From: Gammaproteobacteria bacterium
Lineage (GTDB): Bacteria; Pseudomonadota; Gammaproteobacteria; Steroidobacterales; Woeseiaceae
Direction of reading: 5' to 3'
NCBI GenBank assembly: GCA_009937615.1
Contig: JAACFB010000001.1
Location: 62,001-126,000 of the forward strand
DNA length: 64,000 bases
The notes beneath the pieces are model-generated. The model had not been told where the DNA came from. It was given only the letters and a program-made list of their open reading frames with translations, and searched no databases. Made by a program: the position numbers and the translations under genes. Shown one piece after another: positions 1 through 8,211 of this stretch. How positions within the stretch are numbered: the first letter of the stretch is position 1; each line of letters begins with the position of its first letter.

Positions 1-582
1 CGGCGCATAACGACCGACCCGGGCTCGATCTGCTTCGGCCAGAAGCCGCCGTGTCTCACTGAGATACTGGGCTTTGATTGCAACGAGTTCGGCATCGCGA
101 TACAGGCCTATCGCCTCGATATCCCGGCGCTTCGATCCTTTGAGATCGCCGCGTTCGAGCAGGCTGATTGCTGCCGCGAACTTTTCCTGCGCGTCCTGCC
201 AGATCTCGGCGGCCAGTTCCGGTGCGCGGGCATTGGCGGCGTCCTGGCGGCTCTTCATGACCTGGGCCAAAGCCGTACTGGCGAGTTCGGCCGCTTTGGC
301 GGCCGCGTCGAAATACTGAGCCGCGTCGGCGGCATTCGAACGTACTATCTCGATGTTGCGGCCGCGCTCCAGCGCGTCTTCAGCGTCGCGATACTCACGC
401 ATGCCGCGCTCATAGTTCCGCGGTGACAGCAGTTCCGCGTTGGCAGCCTCGGCGGCGGCTTTCGCGGCATCGGCTTCTTTGAAAAACGTGTTGCGAAGTT
501 CGTTCTGGGCCTGGACGCTGCCCATCGCCAACAACACCGTAACCATCAGGACACATCTTGCGAATCCCGTTCTTGCGGCCAT
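1..582 (-). CDS. DUF4398/OmpA-type envelope protein, C-terminal part missing
   Basis: The frame is open from an ATG at 582 to the left edge, giving 194 visible residues. Residues 1-25 look like a Sec signal peptide (hydrophobic core, then SVQA before QN). The rest is an Ala/Glu/Arg-rich helical region made of repeated 'DAAxAAxxAxxLxP' and 'YxDAExALERG' elements, ending in LAEADRARVGRYAP at the edge. That pattern is what I know from the DUF4398 helical part of proteins that continue into a C-terminal OmpA peptidoglycan-binding domain, so an OmpA domain probably lies beyond the window. Expected location is the periplasm or outer membrane. The gene diverges from the small gene at 836. The coding assignment is good; the OmpA fusion is inferred. 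Confidence 0.75.
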   Translation of the reverse strand, partial: MAARTGFARCVLMVTVLLAMGSVQAQNELRNTFFKEADAAKAAAEAANAELLSPRNYERGMREYRDAEDALERGRNIEIVRSNAADAAQYFDAAAKAAELASTALAQVMKSRQDAANARAPELAAEIWQDAQEKFAAAISLLERGDLKGSKRRDIEAIGLYRDAELVAIKAQYLSETRRLLAEADRARVGRYAP

Positions 583-835
583 TTGCTTGTTTCCTAAGCT
601 GCTTAATTAAAGGCGACCGCCCCAGAGACAGGCGGTTGATTGCCAATATTACATATGCTGCGGCCTGAAATCTGTGCGCCGTGTCCATGATTTCTGCAGT
701 TCTTCGGATCTGACGCCGGCCCAGCGCTGCCGATGATAAGGGAATTAGCTCTGCATTTCATACACTTACCAGTCGATCCCCGGATTTGTGCGCTGGCTCA
801 CAGTCTCTTACAAAAGCCGGGGGTAGTCTTGAGCC
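583..835. other. Divergent intergenic region with a small hairpin
   Basis: This 253-bp gap separates two divergent genes and should hold both promoters. The only structure I see is an inverted repeat GACCGCC (615-621) and GGCGGTT (631-637), which would form a hairpin in the 5' UTR of the minus-strand OmpA-type gene. AT-rich patches at 600-610 and 645-656 could include promoter -10 elements, but I cannot pick a convincing pair of hexamers. Confidence 0.3.
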
Positions 836-1033
836 ATGTCCGCTAAGTACTACACGCAATTCGTATTGACCGACGCTCAGTATCGCGGCGGCAATGAATT
901 CAGCGGTGTCATCGAACTTAGCCATCCGATGGACCAGTACACGGATACACGGGACATAGAGGCAATACTGGCGCAAAATTTCGACCTGCAACAGAGCGCT
1001 GTCAAGCTCGTCAGCTGGTCAAGACTGCACTGA
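836..1033 (+). CDS. Small conserved-looking protein of unknown function (65 aa)
   Basis: I do not recognise a family. The protein is 65 residues, soluble, begins MSAKYYTQFVLTDAQY and ends VKLVSWSRLH. It has no signal peptide, membrane segment or metal-binding motif; it reads like a compact alpha/beta fold with alternating hydrophobic positions (IEAILAQNF, VKLVSW). Support for a real gene is threefold: an ATG preceded at a workable distance by the G-rich stretch GGGGGT, protein-like composition with no low complexity, and a strong intrinsic terminator 37 bp after the stop on the same strand. It appears to be a single-gene transcription unit between the OmpA-type gene and lipA. Confidence 0.6.
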   Translation: MSAKYYTQFVLTDAQYRGGNEFSGVIELSHPMDQYTDTRDIEAILAQNFDLQQSAVKLVSWSRLH

Positions 1034-1069
1034 AGTTCTCCTGGCGCACCAACGATTCCCCCTGATTCT

Positions 1070-1093
1070 CCCGGCTTCGGCCGGGATTTTTTT
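1070..1093 (+). terminator. Intrinsic terminator after the 65-aa gene
   Basis: A perfect 6-bp stem CCCGGC/GCCGGG closed by a TTCG tetraloop (1070-1085) is followed by A and seven T residues (1087-1093). This is a textbook Rho-independent terminator and isolates the small gene from lipA. Confidence 0.9.
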
Positions 1094-1104
1094 GCCGGGC
1101 TTGT

Positions 1105-1134
1105 TTGGAGCGCGGCTTTGACCGTTGCTACAAT
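1105..1134 (+). promoter_or_regulatory. Candidate sigma70 promoter of lipA
   Basis: TTGGAG (1105-1110), an 18-bp spacer and TACAAT (1129-1134) lie 35 bp before the lipA start and directly after the upstream terminator, where a promoter is expected. The -10 is one mismatch from TATAAT; the -35 is weaker. Confidence 0.5.
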
Positions 1135-1168
1135 GCCTGCCCTTTCACATGTGCCTGGCTGAATCCGG

Positions 1169-2173
1169 ATGAACAGCACGGACAAACAATTTCGCGGCAT
1201 TCCAATCGTACGCAGCGGCAGCAAGTACCGAACCGGCGAGGGTTTCTCGGCGATAAAGAACGGCGTGAAGCACAATCAAAATGCAGAACCGTTCGTCAGC
1301 GGGCAGAAGCCGGCTTGGCTGCGGGCGAAAATGCCGACCGGCAAGGGCTATTCCCGGACGCAGCAGATCGTAAAAGAGCAGCGCCTCAGTACTGTCTGTG
1401 AAGAGTCGATGTGCCCCAATATCGGCGAATGCTGGAATGCGGGCACGGCCACGATCATGGTGCTTGGCTCAGTCTGCACGCGAGCCTGCCGCTTCTGCGC
1501 GGTGGACACGGGTAACCCGAAGGGCTGGCTCGATGCCGAGGAACCTGCCAATACGGGCCGCGCGGTCAGGCTCATGGGTCTCGAGTACGTCGTCATTACG
1601 TCGGTCGATCGTGATGACCTTGCGGACGGCGGGGCATCGCATTATGCCGCCTGCATTCGCGCGATAAAGCAGCAAAATCCGAACACGGCAGTCGAGGCGC
1701 TGACGCCCGATTTCAACGGCGTGAAAGAACATGTCGAATGTGTCGTCGATTCGGGTCTCGACGTCTTCGCGCAAAATGTCGAAACAGTGCGTCGGCTAAC
1801 GCATCCGGTACGCGATCCGAGAGCCGGTTACGAAAAAACGCTGCGGGTACTCCGGCATGCCAAGGAGTTTCGTCCCGATGTCCTGACAAAAACGAGCCTC
1901 ATGCTCGGCCTTGGCGAACGCGACAACGAAATCATGCAGACAATGGACGAACTACGCGATGCAAAAGTGGATATCCTGACGCTTGGCCAGTATCTGCGGC
2001 CGACGCCGAATCACCTCGCGGTTGAACGTTACGTGACGCCGGAGGAATTCGAGGCCTTTCGTCGCGAAGGTCTCGACAAGGGATTTCTCGAGGTTGTTGC
2101 CGGCCCGATGGTGCGGTCGAGCTACAGGGCAGAGCAGGTGCTGCAGAAGAATAACGTCGGCCTCGCCGTTTAA
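1169..2173 (+). CDS. lipA: Lipoyl synthase LipA
   Basis: This cytoplasmic radical SAM enzyme inserts two sulfurs into protein-bound octanoyl groups to make the lipoyl cofactor of 2-oxoacid dehydrogenases and the glycine cleavage system. Both iron-sulfur motifs of the family are visible: the auxiliary-cluster cysteines C77, C82 and C88 ([12 protein letters not shown]) and the radical SAM CxxxCxxC at C103, C107, C110 (CTRACRFC). The C-terminal [10 protein letters not shown] contains the conserved RSSY that supplies the auxiliary cluster ligand serine. At 334 residues it is of usual length with a short N-terminal extension before the conserved PxWLRAK segment (about residue 48). lipB, often adjacent, is not in the window. 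sohB follows 36 bp downstream and may be co-transcribed. Confidence 0.97.
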   Translation: MNSTDKQFRGIPIVRSGSKYRTGEGFSAIKNGVKHNQNAEPFVSGQKPAWLRAKMPTGKGYSRTQQIVKEQRLSTVCEESMCPNIGECWNAGTATIMVLGSVCTRACRFCAVDTGNPKGWLDAEEPANTGRAVRLMGLEYVVITSVDRDDLADGGASHYAACIRAIKQQNPNTAVEALTPDFNGVKEHVECVVDSGLDVFAQNVETVRRLTHPVRDPRAGYEKTLRVLRHAKEFRPDVLTKTSLMLGLGERDNEIMQTMDELRDAKVDILTLGQYLRPTPNHLAVERYVTPEEFEAFRREGLDKGFLEVVAGPMVRSSYRAEQVLQKNNVGLAV

Positions 2174-2209
2174 GACAGACATCGGGGTCGCCCCGGATCC
2201 GGAATCATT

Positions 2210-3238
2210 ATGAGTCAGTTTTTTGCCGAATACGGCCTGTTTCTTCTAAAGGCCATTACTATCGTTGCGGCCATAGCCGCTACGCTCATCATTGTCGGCA
2301 CAGCCGCGGCCTCGGGGCACAAGGCGAGCCAGGAGATGCTCGAAGTCGAGAGCCTCAACAAGAAGTACCGGAATCTCGCCAGCTCATTGCGCAAGGCGGT
2401 GACGACGAAGAGCGAGCAGAAAAAGGCGGCCAAACAGGAAAAGCAGCGTGAAAAGGCCGAGGCGAAAGCGGCTGAGTCGCGGCCGCGAAGTTTTGTTATC
2501 GACTTCAAGGGAGACTTGAAGGCGACGGCCGTTTCGTCGTTGCGCGAGGAAGTCAGCGCAATCCTTGAAATCGCGGGCCCGGACGACGAGGTAATCCTGC
2601 GGCTCGAAAACCATGGCGGCGTCGTGCATGAACATGGACTTGCCGCCTCGCAGCTTGCCCGTATTCGCGATCGCGAGATACCGCTCTATGTGTGTGTCGA
2701 CAAAGTGGCTGCAAGCGGTGGTTACCTGATGGCCTGTGTTGCAACGAAGATTTACGCTGCGCCTTTCGCGATTCTTGGTTCGATCGGTGTGCTCGCGCAA
2801 ATACCGAATTTCAACAGGATGCTGGATAGCCACGGCGTTGACTTCGAGCAGATCACGGCCGGTAAGTACAAGCGGACAGTGACGATGTTCGGTGAAAATA
2901 CCGATGAGGATCGCGCCAAGCTGAAAGAAGAGCTCGAGGACGTTCATTCGCTGTTCAAAGGTGCCGTCGGCCGGTATCGGCCCGGCCTCGACCTCGACAA
3001 GGTCGCGACAGGGGAACACTGGTATGGCACTCGGGCGCTCGACCTGGGCCTGGCCGACGAGATCAGGACCAGCGACGAACTGCTGTCCGAGCGAGCCGCG
3101 GATCGGGATCTCTATACGCTGAGCTACAAGATCAAGCAGCCGCTGCAGAAAAGGCTGATGGCCAATATCGACGGCGTGCTGGAAAAAGCGGACGCGACGA
3201 CCTGGCGGCGCCGATTCGAGTCTCGCCTGCCTCGCTAG
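2210..3238 (+). CDS. sohB: SohB-type inner-membrane S49 peptidase
   Basis: The protein is an SppA-like signal-peptide-peptidase family member (S49) of 342 residues. An N-terminal membrane anchor spans about residues 11-35, followed by a Lys/Glu-rich coiled-coil-like segment (about 45-90), the S49 N-terminal domain and the catalytic domain. The Ser-Lys dyad is recognisable: S169 in DKVAASGGYLMA and a lysine in GKYKRTVTMFGE, most likely K221. SohB is known to act in the periplasm, anchored in the inner membrane, and suppresses loss of the DegP protease in E. coli; substrates are poorly defined. A small GC hairpin (2183-2195) sits between lipA and this gene. The next gene is a periplasmic M48 protease, giving two envelope proteolysis genes side by side. 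Confidence 0.93.
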   Translation: MSQFFAEYGLFLLKAITIVAAIAATLIIVGTAAASGHKASQEMLEVESLNKKYRNLASSLRKAVTTKSEQKKAAKQEKQREKAEAKAAESRPRSFVIDFKGDLKATAVSSLREEVSAILEIAGPDDEVILRLENHGGVVHEHGLAASQLARIRDREIPLYVCVDKVAASGGYLMACVATKIYAAPFAILGSIGVLAQIPNFNRMLDSHGVDFEQITAGKYKRTVTMFGENTDEDRAKLKEELEDVHSLFKGAVGRYRPGLDLDKVATGEHWYGTRALDLGLADEIRTSDELLSERAADRDLYTLSYKIKQPLQKRLMANIDGVLEKADATTWRRRFESRLPR

Positions 3239-3244
3239 GGACGG

Positions 3245-3264
3245 AACCGCTGCCGGCGGTTTTG
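3245..3264 (+). terminator. Possible terminator after sohB
   Basis: AACCGC (3245-3250) and GCGGTT (3256-3261) form a 6-bp stem with a 5-nt loop, followed by a short T run. The T tract is only four bases, so termination may be partial. Confidence 0.4.
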
Positions 3265-3276
3265 GTCGAAAATTCG

Positions 3277-3282
3277 TATAAT
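3277..3282 (+). promoter_or_regulatory. -10 element upstream of the M48 protease gene
   Basis: A perfect TATAAT lies 44 bp before the start codon at 3327. No good -35 is found 16-18 bp upstream because that segment is the GC hairpin after sohB, so strength or sigma dependence is uncertain. Confidence 0.45.
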
Positions 3283-3326
3283 CCTGCCAACCGCGGATCA
3301 GATCTCGCGCGGTTCGAGGTGTCTTT

Positions 3327-4142
3327 ATGAAATCGCAAGGCCTGAGAAGTATTTTAATGGTCGTGGCTCTAGCGCTGGTTGCCGCCACGAGTACGTCGCC
3401 GGCGTCCGCCGATGCGGGGCCGAACCGGCTATCGGACGATGAGATCGCGGCCGAAGCGGCGCGGCAGTTCGCCGAAATGAAGGCCTCTATGCCGCTGATC
3501 ACGGACCGCGCCACGATTGACTATATCGCCTGTGTCGCCAATGCCGTCGTGCAGGTGCTCGAACCCGAATACCGGGACCTGCCCTGGGAGATGGCCATTT
3601 TCGACGATGATTCGGTCAACGCCTTCGCGATGCCGGGCGGCAAGATAGGCGTGATGCAGGGAATTCTCAAGGCCGCGCAGAATCAGGACCAACTCGCCGC
3701 CGTCATCGGCCACGAGATAGCGCATGTCACTGCCGAGCACTCCAACGAGAGGGCAAACCGAACGAAGATCTCCGGCGTCGGCATACAGGTCGCGGCGGTG
3801 CTGCTGGGCGGCGGCAACCAGGGTGCGACCTATACAGCTTACGAAGCGCTGAATCAGGGTGTACCGCTGCTTGTCATGCTGCCGTTTTCCCGTAATCAGG
3901 AAAGCGAGGCCGACGTGATCGGCCTCAAGTACATGGCGCGCGCCGGGTTCGATCCGCGTCAAAGCGTACCGCTTTGGCAAAACATGCTGGGCGAGAGTGA
4001 CAATGCGCCTTCGGAGTTTTTGTCCACGCATCCTTCCGGAGAGAAACGCATTGATTCCCTGATTTCCCAGTGGGGCGAGACGTTGCCGCTATACAATGAG
4101 GCCCTGCAGGCGGGCCGGAACCCGGACTGCCGTCAACCGTGA
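3327..4142 (+). CDS. Periplasmic M48 family zinc metalloprotease
   Basis: A 271-residue exported Ste24/HtpX-type metalloprotease related to LoiP/BepA-like envelope quality-control proteases. Residues 1-29 form a Sec signal peptide (core MVVALALVAA, cleavage probably after ASA). There is no lipobox, unlike E. coli LoiP. The zinc site is complete: HEIAH at 129-133 and the third-ligand region ESEAD at 192-196. The MPGGKIGVM segment (102-110) is the conserved edge strand before the active helix. No TPR domain follows, so it is not BepA. Upstream is the SohB peptidase; downstream is an L,D-transpeptidase. The set suggests envelope maintenance. Family assignment is secure; the specific orthologue is not. 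Confidence 0.9.
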   Translation: MKSQGLRSILMVVALALVAATSTSPASADAGPNRLSDDEIAAEAARQFAEMKASMPLITDRATIDYIACVANAVVQVLEPEYRDLPWEMAIFDDDSVNAFAMPGGKIGVMQGILKAAQNQDQLAAVIGHEIAHVTAEHSNERANRTKISGVGIQVAAVLLGGGNQGATYTAYEALNQGVPLLVMLPFSRNQESEADVIGLKYMARAGFDPRQSVPLWQNMLGESDNAPSEFLSTHPSGEKRIDSLISQWGETLPLYNEALQAGRNPDCRQP

Positions 4143-4287
4143 TGGCGCAAAGTGCCGCATGCCCTGATTTCTGAACTGACCCGGACATGCGACGCGACAC
4201 AGGCTGTCTTTTCGATTAGTGTCGCGCGGGCTTTTCTGCGAAGATTGCCGGGTTCGGTATCGGGCACGAGTCTTGATCAATCAGCGA

Positions 4288-5418
4288 ATGACCATATTCC
4301 GCACTTCGCCGCTGCTGCTGCTGGTGCTGCTTGGCGGTTGCGCAACCCTCGAGGATTTTCTCGACGGAATGCGCACCGACAGCGCAGCGCAGCGCGTGCC
4401 GCTTGCGGAGAGGCCGATCAAAGAGCCGATTCCGCCAAATCATTTCACCCTCGCATCACCGGCCCAGTCCGTCGTCGGCGTTCCGCAGATTGTGTTCGCG
4501 CGGCACGAGGATACCTTGTCCGACCTCGCGCGCACCTATGGCCTCGGTTTCGACGAACTGAAGGCAGCCAATCCAGGCGTCGACCCATGGATGCCCGGTG
4601 CCGGAACGCCTGTCCTGCTGCCAACGCAGTTCGTTTTGCCCGACGTGCCACGTGAGGGCATCGTGCTGAATATCGCGTCCAAGCGCCTGTTCTACTTTCC
4701 GCCCGTGCCTGAGGGTGAGCCGCAAGTGGTGAAGACCTATCCGATCGGTATCGGCCGCGTCGGCTGGGAGACGCCGCTCGGTGCGACAAAGGTCGTTTCC
4801 AAAGCGACCGACCCGCACTGGTACGTGCCCCTGTCGGTGCGCCGTGAACACGCCGAAATGGGCAACCCGTTGCCCGCCGTTGTTCCGCCCGGGCCCGACA
4901 ACCCCCTCGGTGCCCACGTACTCAAACTCGACATGCCCGGCTACCTGATTCACGGCACCAACCAGCCCTATGGCGTCGGCATGCGGGTCAGCCACGGTTG
5001 CGTGCGCCTTTATCCCGAGAATATCGAGTTTCTGTACGAGCTCGTTGAGGTCGGCGAATCAGTGCAGATCATCAACGAGCCATTCCTGATCGGGCAGCTC
5101 GATGGCGAGATTTTCTTCGAGAGCCATCAGCCTCTCGAGGATGATCCGGTCAATCCGGCGGACCGGCTGGACAACCTGTTCGCGCGCCACGAAGAGGCCG
5201 CGGTGATTCGCTTCCGGCAAAGCGACAAGGACCATATGCGGGCGCTGGCGAGCGTGGCCACCGGCGTGCCTGCGCGAGTGTCACAGCACGATGCGGACGA
5301 GGTTCTCGCTCGTGTGGTACGGGTTCGCAATACCGTCGAAGAAGATCCGGAGGCGCCGACGTTGTCGGAAGTACGCGAGATGATTGACGAGGCCGTTCGC
5401 GAAGGCGAGGCCATGTGA
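4288..5418 (+). CDS. LysM and L,D-transpeptidase (YkuD) lipoprotein
   Basis: The protein makes or attaches peptidoglycan crosslinks through an active-site cysteine, as in the ErfK/YbiS/YnhG family. I start it at the ATG 4288 because this gives a lipoprotein signal (LLLLVLLGGC, lipidated C18); an in-frame GTG at 4219 would bury that signal behind 23 residues. Domains: LysM peptidoglycan-binding module about residues 68-113, YkuD catalytic domain about 123-258 with HGTN (222-225) and SHGCVRL (catalytic C238), then an acidic helical tail to 376. Members of this family either form 3-3 crosslinks or link Lpp-like lipoproteins; which applies cannot be told here. Its stop overlaps the GTG of a 45-codon gene. 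Confidence 0.92.
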   Translation: MTIFRTSPLLLLVLLGGCATLEDFLDGMRTDSAAQRVPLAERPIKEPIPPNHFTLASPAQSVVGVPQIVFARHEDTLSDLARTYGLGFDELKAANPGVDPWMPGAGTPVLLPTQFVLPDVPREGIVLNIASKRLFYFPPVPEGEPQVVKTYPIGIGRVGWETPLGATKVVSKATDPHWYVPLSVRREHAEMGNPLPAVVPPGPDNPLGAHVLKLDMPGYLIHGTNQPYGVGMRVSHGCVRLYPENIEFLYELVEVGESVQIINEPFLIGQLDGEIFFESHQPLEDDPVNPADRLDNLFARHEEAAVIRFRQSDKDHMRALASVATGVPARVSQHDADEVLARVVRVRNTVEEDPEAPTLSEVREMIDEAVREGEAM

Positions 5419-5552
5419 GCGAGTGGCTCGACCTGATGCTCGACGAGGTCACGCGCAAGCAGCGCGAGACCCGGGAAGCAGCCGCGGAACAGCAGCGTCG
5501 CTCTCAGCGCGCCGACGACGAAAAAGAGGAAGCGCCTGATCAGTCGAAGTAG
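5415..5552 (+). CDS. Tiny charged protein translationally coupled to the L,D-transpeptidase gene
   Basis: A GTG at 5415 overlaps the transpeptidase stop codon and opens 45 codons, beginning MSEWLDLMLDEVTRKQ and ending EEAPDQSK. The product is a single predicted amphipathic helix rich in Glu, Arg and Gln with an acidic tail; no signal peptide. The overlap of stop and start is a common coupling arrangement. The tail overlaps convergently by 13 bp with the desulfhydrase-like gene. I do not recognise it, and short length keeps confidence moderate. Confidence 0.5.
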   Translation: MSEWLDLMLDEVTRKQRETREAAAEQQRRSQRADDEKEEAPDQSK

Positions 5553-6598
5553 CGGCGAAATTCGTCCGGGAGCCTGACACCGTCACCCGGATTTTCGGTC
5601 GTCGCGGGCAATGGCCGCGAATTGTAGGTATTCCAGAAGAGCAGTGACTGACCGGCCAGCTCGGGCTGCCGGACATCGTGCAGCAGTGCTGCCATCGCCT
5701 TGCCGCTGTAGGTCGTATCGAGCGTCAGGCCGAGCTGTTCCCGGGCAATGCCGATTGCCGCGTCAGTGGCCGCGTCGCTTCGCGCATAGCCGCCCGCGAA
5801 GAATTCGTCCCGAAACCGGATCCTGCTTTTCTGCACGAGATCGGCGGGGATCGTGGCATCCAGGCGACGCATCAACAGCGCTGTTTTGACCATCAGCCGC
5901 TGCAAGGCCCGATGATTCGCGATCCAGTCCGGCGAAACGCGAACGGCATGGACCTCCGTGTGCAGGCCGGCCAACGCCAGGCCGAGTGCCAGTCCGGCCG
6001 CGGTGCCCATCGTGCCTGTAGCCACGTACAGGCGATCGGGCGATTCGGCCGCGCCTGAGGCCAACTGCTCAGCCAGTTCGAGACCGGCGTTGACATGACC
6101 GAGCACGCCGAGCCAGCAGGTTCCGCCCATCGGGATGACCCAGGTTTTCTGGCCCGCCAGGTGCTTTCGCAGCGTGGCGATGCGCTGGCGACGGCTGCCG
6201 CCGTAACGAACGATCTCAGTACCAATCCGCAGGTGCATGTTAAGCATGATTGCAGCTTGCGGCGTTCTTGACTGGTGCGACAGGAAACAGACGCTCTCGA
6301 ATTGTTGCGCGGCTCCGTACAAAGCCGTCGCCAGCGCATGGTTGGAGGCAACCGTACCGAATGTCGCTACGCGCCGGGCATTTCGATCACGAGCGCGCTG
6401 CAACAGGTACTCGAGTTTACGTACCTTGTTGCCGCCATACAGCGCCGCCGTCAGGTCATCACGCTTGATGGCGATGGGCACTGCGTCGGCCCCGTGGGGC
6501 AATAACCGGACTTCCAGTGGCGTTGGCAAATCCGCAAGCCGCAGGCTGGGCACGCGCGCTGCCAGGCGAGGAAACGCATCACTCAAATGATCGGTCAT
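5540..6598 (-). CDS. PLP-dependent D-cysteine desulfhydrase / ACC deaminase family protein
   Basis: A fold-type II pyridoxal-phosphate enzyme of 352 residues. Conserved landmarks are LADLPTPLE near residue 21, IKRDDLT (44-50) and the cofactor-lysine motif GGNKVRKLEY, with K58 the expected Schiff-base lysine, followed by TFGTVASNHALATA binding the substrate carboxylate. The glycine-rich phosphate loop is ATGTMGTAAGLALG. Family members degrade D-cysteine to pyruvate, H2S and ammonia, or cleave 1-aminocyclopropane-1-carboxylate; sequence alone does not settle which. I use ATG 6598 because family proteins begin just before LPTPLE; an upstream in-frame ATG at 6640 would add 14 residues and run into the divergent promoter region. 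Confidence 0.85.
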   Translation of the reverse strand: MTDHLSDAFPRLAARVPSLRLADLPTPLEVRLLPHGADAVPIAIKRDDLTAALYGGNKVRKLEYLLQRARDRNARRVATFGTVASNHALATALYGAAQQFESVCFLSHQSRTPQAAIMLNMHLRIGTEIVRYGGSRRQRIATLRKHLAGQKTWVIPMGGTCWLGVLGHVNAGLELAEQLASGAAESPDRLYVATGTMGTAAGLALGLALAGLHTEVHAVRVSPDWIANHRALQRLMVKTALLMRRLDATIPADLVQKSRIRFRDEFFAGGYARSDAATDAAIGIAREQLGLTLDTTYSGKAMAALLHDVRQPELAGQSLLFWNTYNSRPLPATTENPGDGVRLPDEFRRYFD

Positions 6599-6601
6599 TC
6601 G

Positions 6602-6621
6602 TTGAATAGTATCTAATTCAA
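6602..6621. promoter_or_regulatory. Inverted repeat TTGAAT-N8-ATTCAA, candidate operator
   Basis: A perfect 6-bp inverted repeat (6602-6607 and 6616-6621) sits in the only AT-rich part of the 81-bp divergent gap between the desulfhydrase-like gene and the sheath/GTPase unit. Symmetry and position suit a dimeric repressor acting on one or both promoters. No regulator gene is adjacent. Confidence 0.45.
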
Positions 6622-6679
6622 TAGCATATGGCGCGGCCACTGATTAGAATGGTTGCACGACAATCTGACTGTTGCGGAG

Positions 6680-8209
6680 ATGAACTTGTCAGATGTACTT
6701 GATCGTGGCATCACGGTCACCGAGTCGGGGCCGCTGGATCAGCCTATCGATGTATCTCGCGAGACCACGGCTGCATTTGTCGGACGTGCGCTCCGCGGTC
6801 CCCTGAATGAACCGATACTGATCACCAGTTTCGGCGACTTTCGTCGCCGTTTTGGCGAGGTGTGGTCGCGTTCCAGTCTTGGCCCGGCCGTGCAGCAGTT
6901 TTTCGAACACGGCGGCACGCGCGTCTATATCGTTCGGGTCGCGAACAGCGCGCGCGGCGCAATGGTCTGCCTGCCGGCCAGCGGGTCGGCGCTGTTGCTG
7001 CGAGCACTGGAGCCCGGATCGACCGAGCGCATACGTGTTGCAGTCGACTATGACGGTATCGATGCAGCCGACGAAGAACGCTTTAATCTGACGCTGCAGC
7101 GGGTCAATGCCGCGAACGGGCTCGTCAGTGACCAGGAATTATACCGTCATGCAAGTTTCCGCTCGGAGAGCGACAACTACATTGCCGACCTGATGCTGTC
7201 GTCGACGCTCGCGCGTGTCGTACCGCCCTGGCCGACACACCGTCCCGAGGCGACCTCGTCGGATGTCAACGTATCGATCGATTCTGCCTACGTGCTGCAC
7301 GCACAGGACGGAACGGATGGCCGGGAATTGTCGGACTACGATCTCGTGGGTTCGCGCAAGTCCCGGTCCGGTTTGTTCGCACTGCAGGGCGTTGAGCGAT
7401 TCGACATACTGTACTTGCCGCCGCCAGGCAGGGGACGGGATCTCGGACCGACGTCGGTTCTTGCCGCGGAGCGCTTTTGCCGCGAGCGGGGGGCGATGTT
7501 GATCGTCGATCCGCACAGTGCGTGGTCTGATCGCGCAGACGCCATCAGGAGCATCAAGGAACTCGGCTACGCGAGCCCGAACATGATCGGGTACTTTCCA
7601 CGCATGCGGTATCGTGGCGACAGGGACGGACCGACGCGCGCCGTGGGCGGCGCCATCGCCGGATTGCTCTGCAAGCTGGACAGAAGTCACGGTGCCTGGC
7701 AGGAACCCGGATCGCCAGGGCTCGCATTTAATCGTGGTCTCGTGCCGGCCGTATCGCTCGACGATGCGGGCGGACTGGCCCTGGCCCGCGCGGGTGTGAA
7801 CAGCATCGGCCCCGGTACGCGAGGTATGTCACGATTCTCGGCTACGGTAACGATGGGCCGCGGCAGCGAATCGCGGCGTGAATTTGCGAGTTTGCCCGTG
7901 CGACGCCTGTGCCTGCAGATAATTCATGCGATTGACGAAGCGACGCGGCTGGCCGCGTATGGACCTGGCGACGCAGCCACGCTGGCGCGAATCCGCAGCA
8001 AGATTACGGCGTACTTTTCAGCTCTGGCCGACATGGGCGCCTTGCAGAATGACCGGTTCAACGTACAGTGCGAGGCAGGACTCGGCGCCGAGGGTCGCGG
8101 CATCGCCAAAGGCATCACGATCCTGATCGAGTTTCAGCCGGCAGGTTGCGATCAGCCTCTGGCCATCACGTTGCAGCAGACAGTTGCAGGCTGCAGGCAC
8201 ACTGCCTGA
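6680..8209 (+). CDS. Orphan contractile tail sheath-like protein
   Basis: A 509-residue protein (517 if the TTG at 6653 is used) with the architecture of phage/contractile-injection-system tail sheaths. N-terminal features: ITVTESGPLDQPI, the 'TAAFVGRALRGPLNEPILITSFGDFRRRFG' type segment (about residues 29-57) and FFEHGGTRVYIVRV. The middle holds the sheath core (FDILYLPPPG, ERFCRERGAMLIVDPH). The C terminus has the conserved sheath domain: GVNSI, then LPVRRLCLQIIHAIDEATRLAAYGP-like helix and VQCEAG. No tail tube, baseplate, spike, tape measure or chaperone ATPase gene lies nearby, and flanks are chromosomal, so this is not a prophage. The stop is 2 nt before the next start, tying it to two GTPase genes. 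Function unknown; a cytoplasmic or membrane-docked sheath polymer is a guess. Confidence 0.85.
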   Translation: MNLSDVLDRGITVTESGPLDQPIDVSRETTAAFVGRALRGPLNEPILITSFGDFRRRFGEVWSRSSLGPAVQQFFEHGGTRVYIVRVANSARGAMVCLPASGSALLLRALEPGSTERIRVAVDYDGIDAADEERFNLTLQRVNAANGLVSDQELYRHASFRSESDNYIADLMLSSTLARVVPPWPTHRPEATSSDVNVSIDSAYVLHAQDGTDGRELSDYDLVGSRKSRSGLFALQGVERFDILYLPPPGRGRDLGPTSVLAAERFCRERGAMLIVDPHSAWSDRADAIRSIKELGYASPNMIGYFPRMRYRGDRDGPTRAVGGAIAGLLCKLDRSHGAWQEPGSPGLAFNRGLVPAVSLDDAGGLALARAGVNSIGPGTRGMSRFSATVTMGRGSESRREFASLPVRRLCLQIIHAIDEATRLAAYGPGDAATLARIRSKITAYFSALADMGALQNDRFNVQCEAGLGAEGRGIAKGITILIEFQPAGCDQPLAITLQQTVAGCRHTA

Positions 8210-8211
8210 TC

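Noticed and set aside
410-688. 92-codon minus-strand frame over the start of the OmpA-type gene
   Set aside because: It is in a different frame from the clear signal peptide and helical protein ending at position 582.
2384-3514. 376-codon minus-strand frame opposite sohB and the M48 gene
   Set aside because: It spans the antisense of two recognised genes and their spacer; composition is shadow-like (Arg, His and Leu-rich).
8068-8211. Upstream extension of the first GTPase gene
   Set aside because: It overlaps the sheath gene and its translation is Arg-rich without a signal or known motif; the ATG at 8212 gives the natural membrane anchor.
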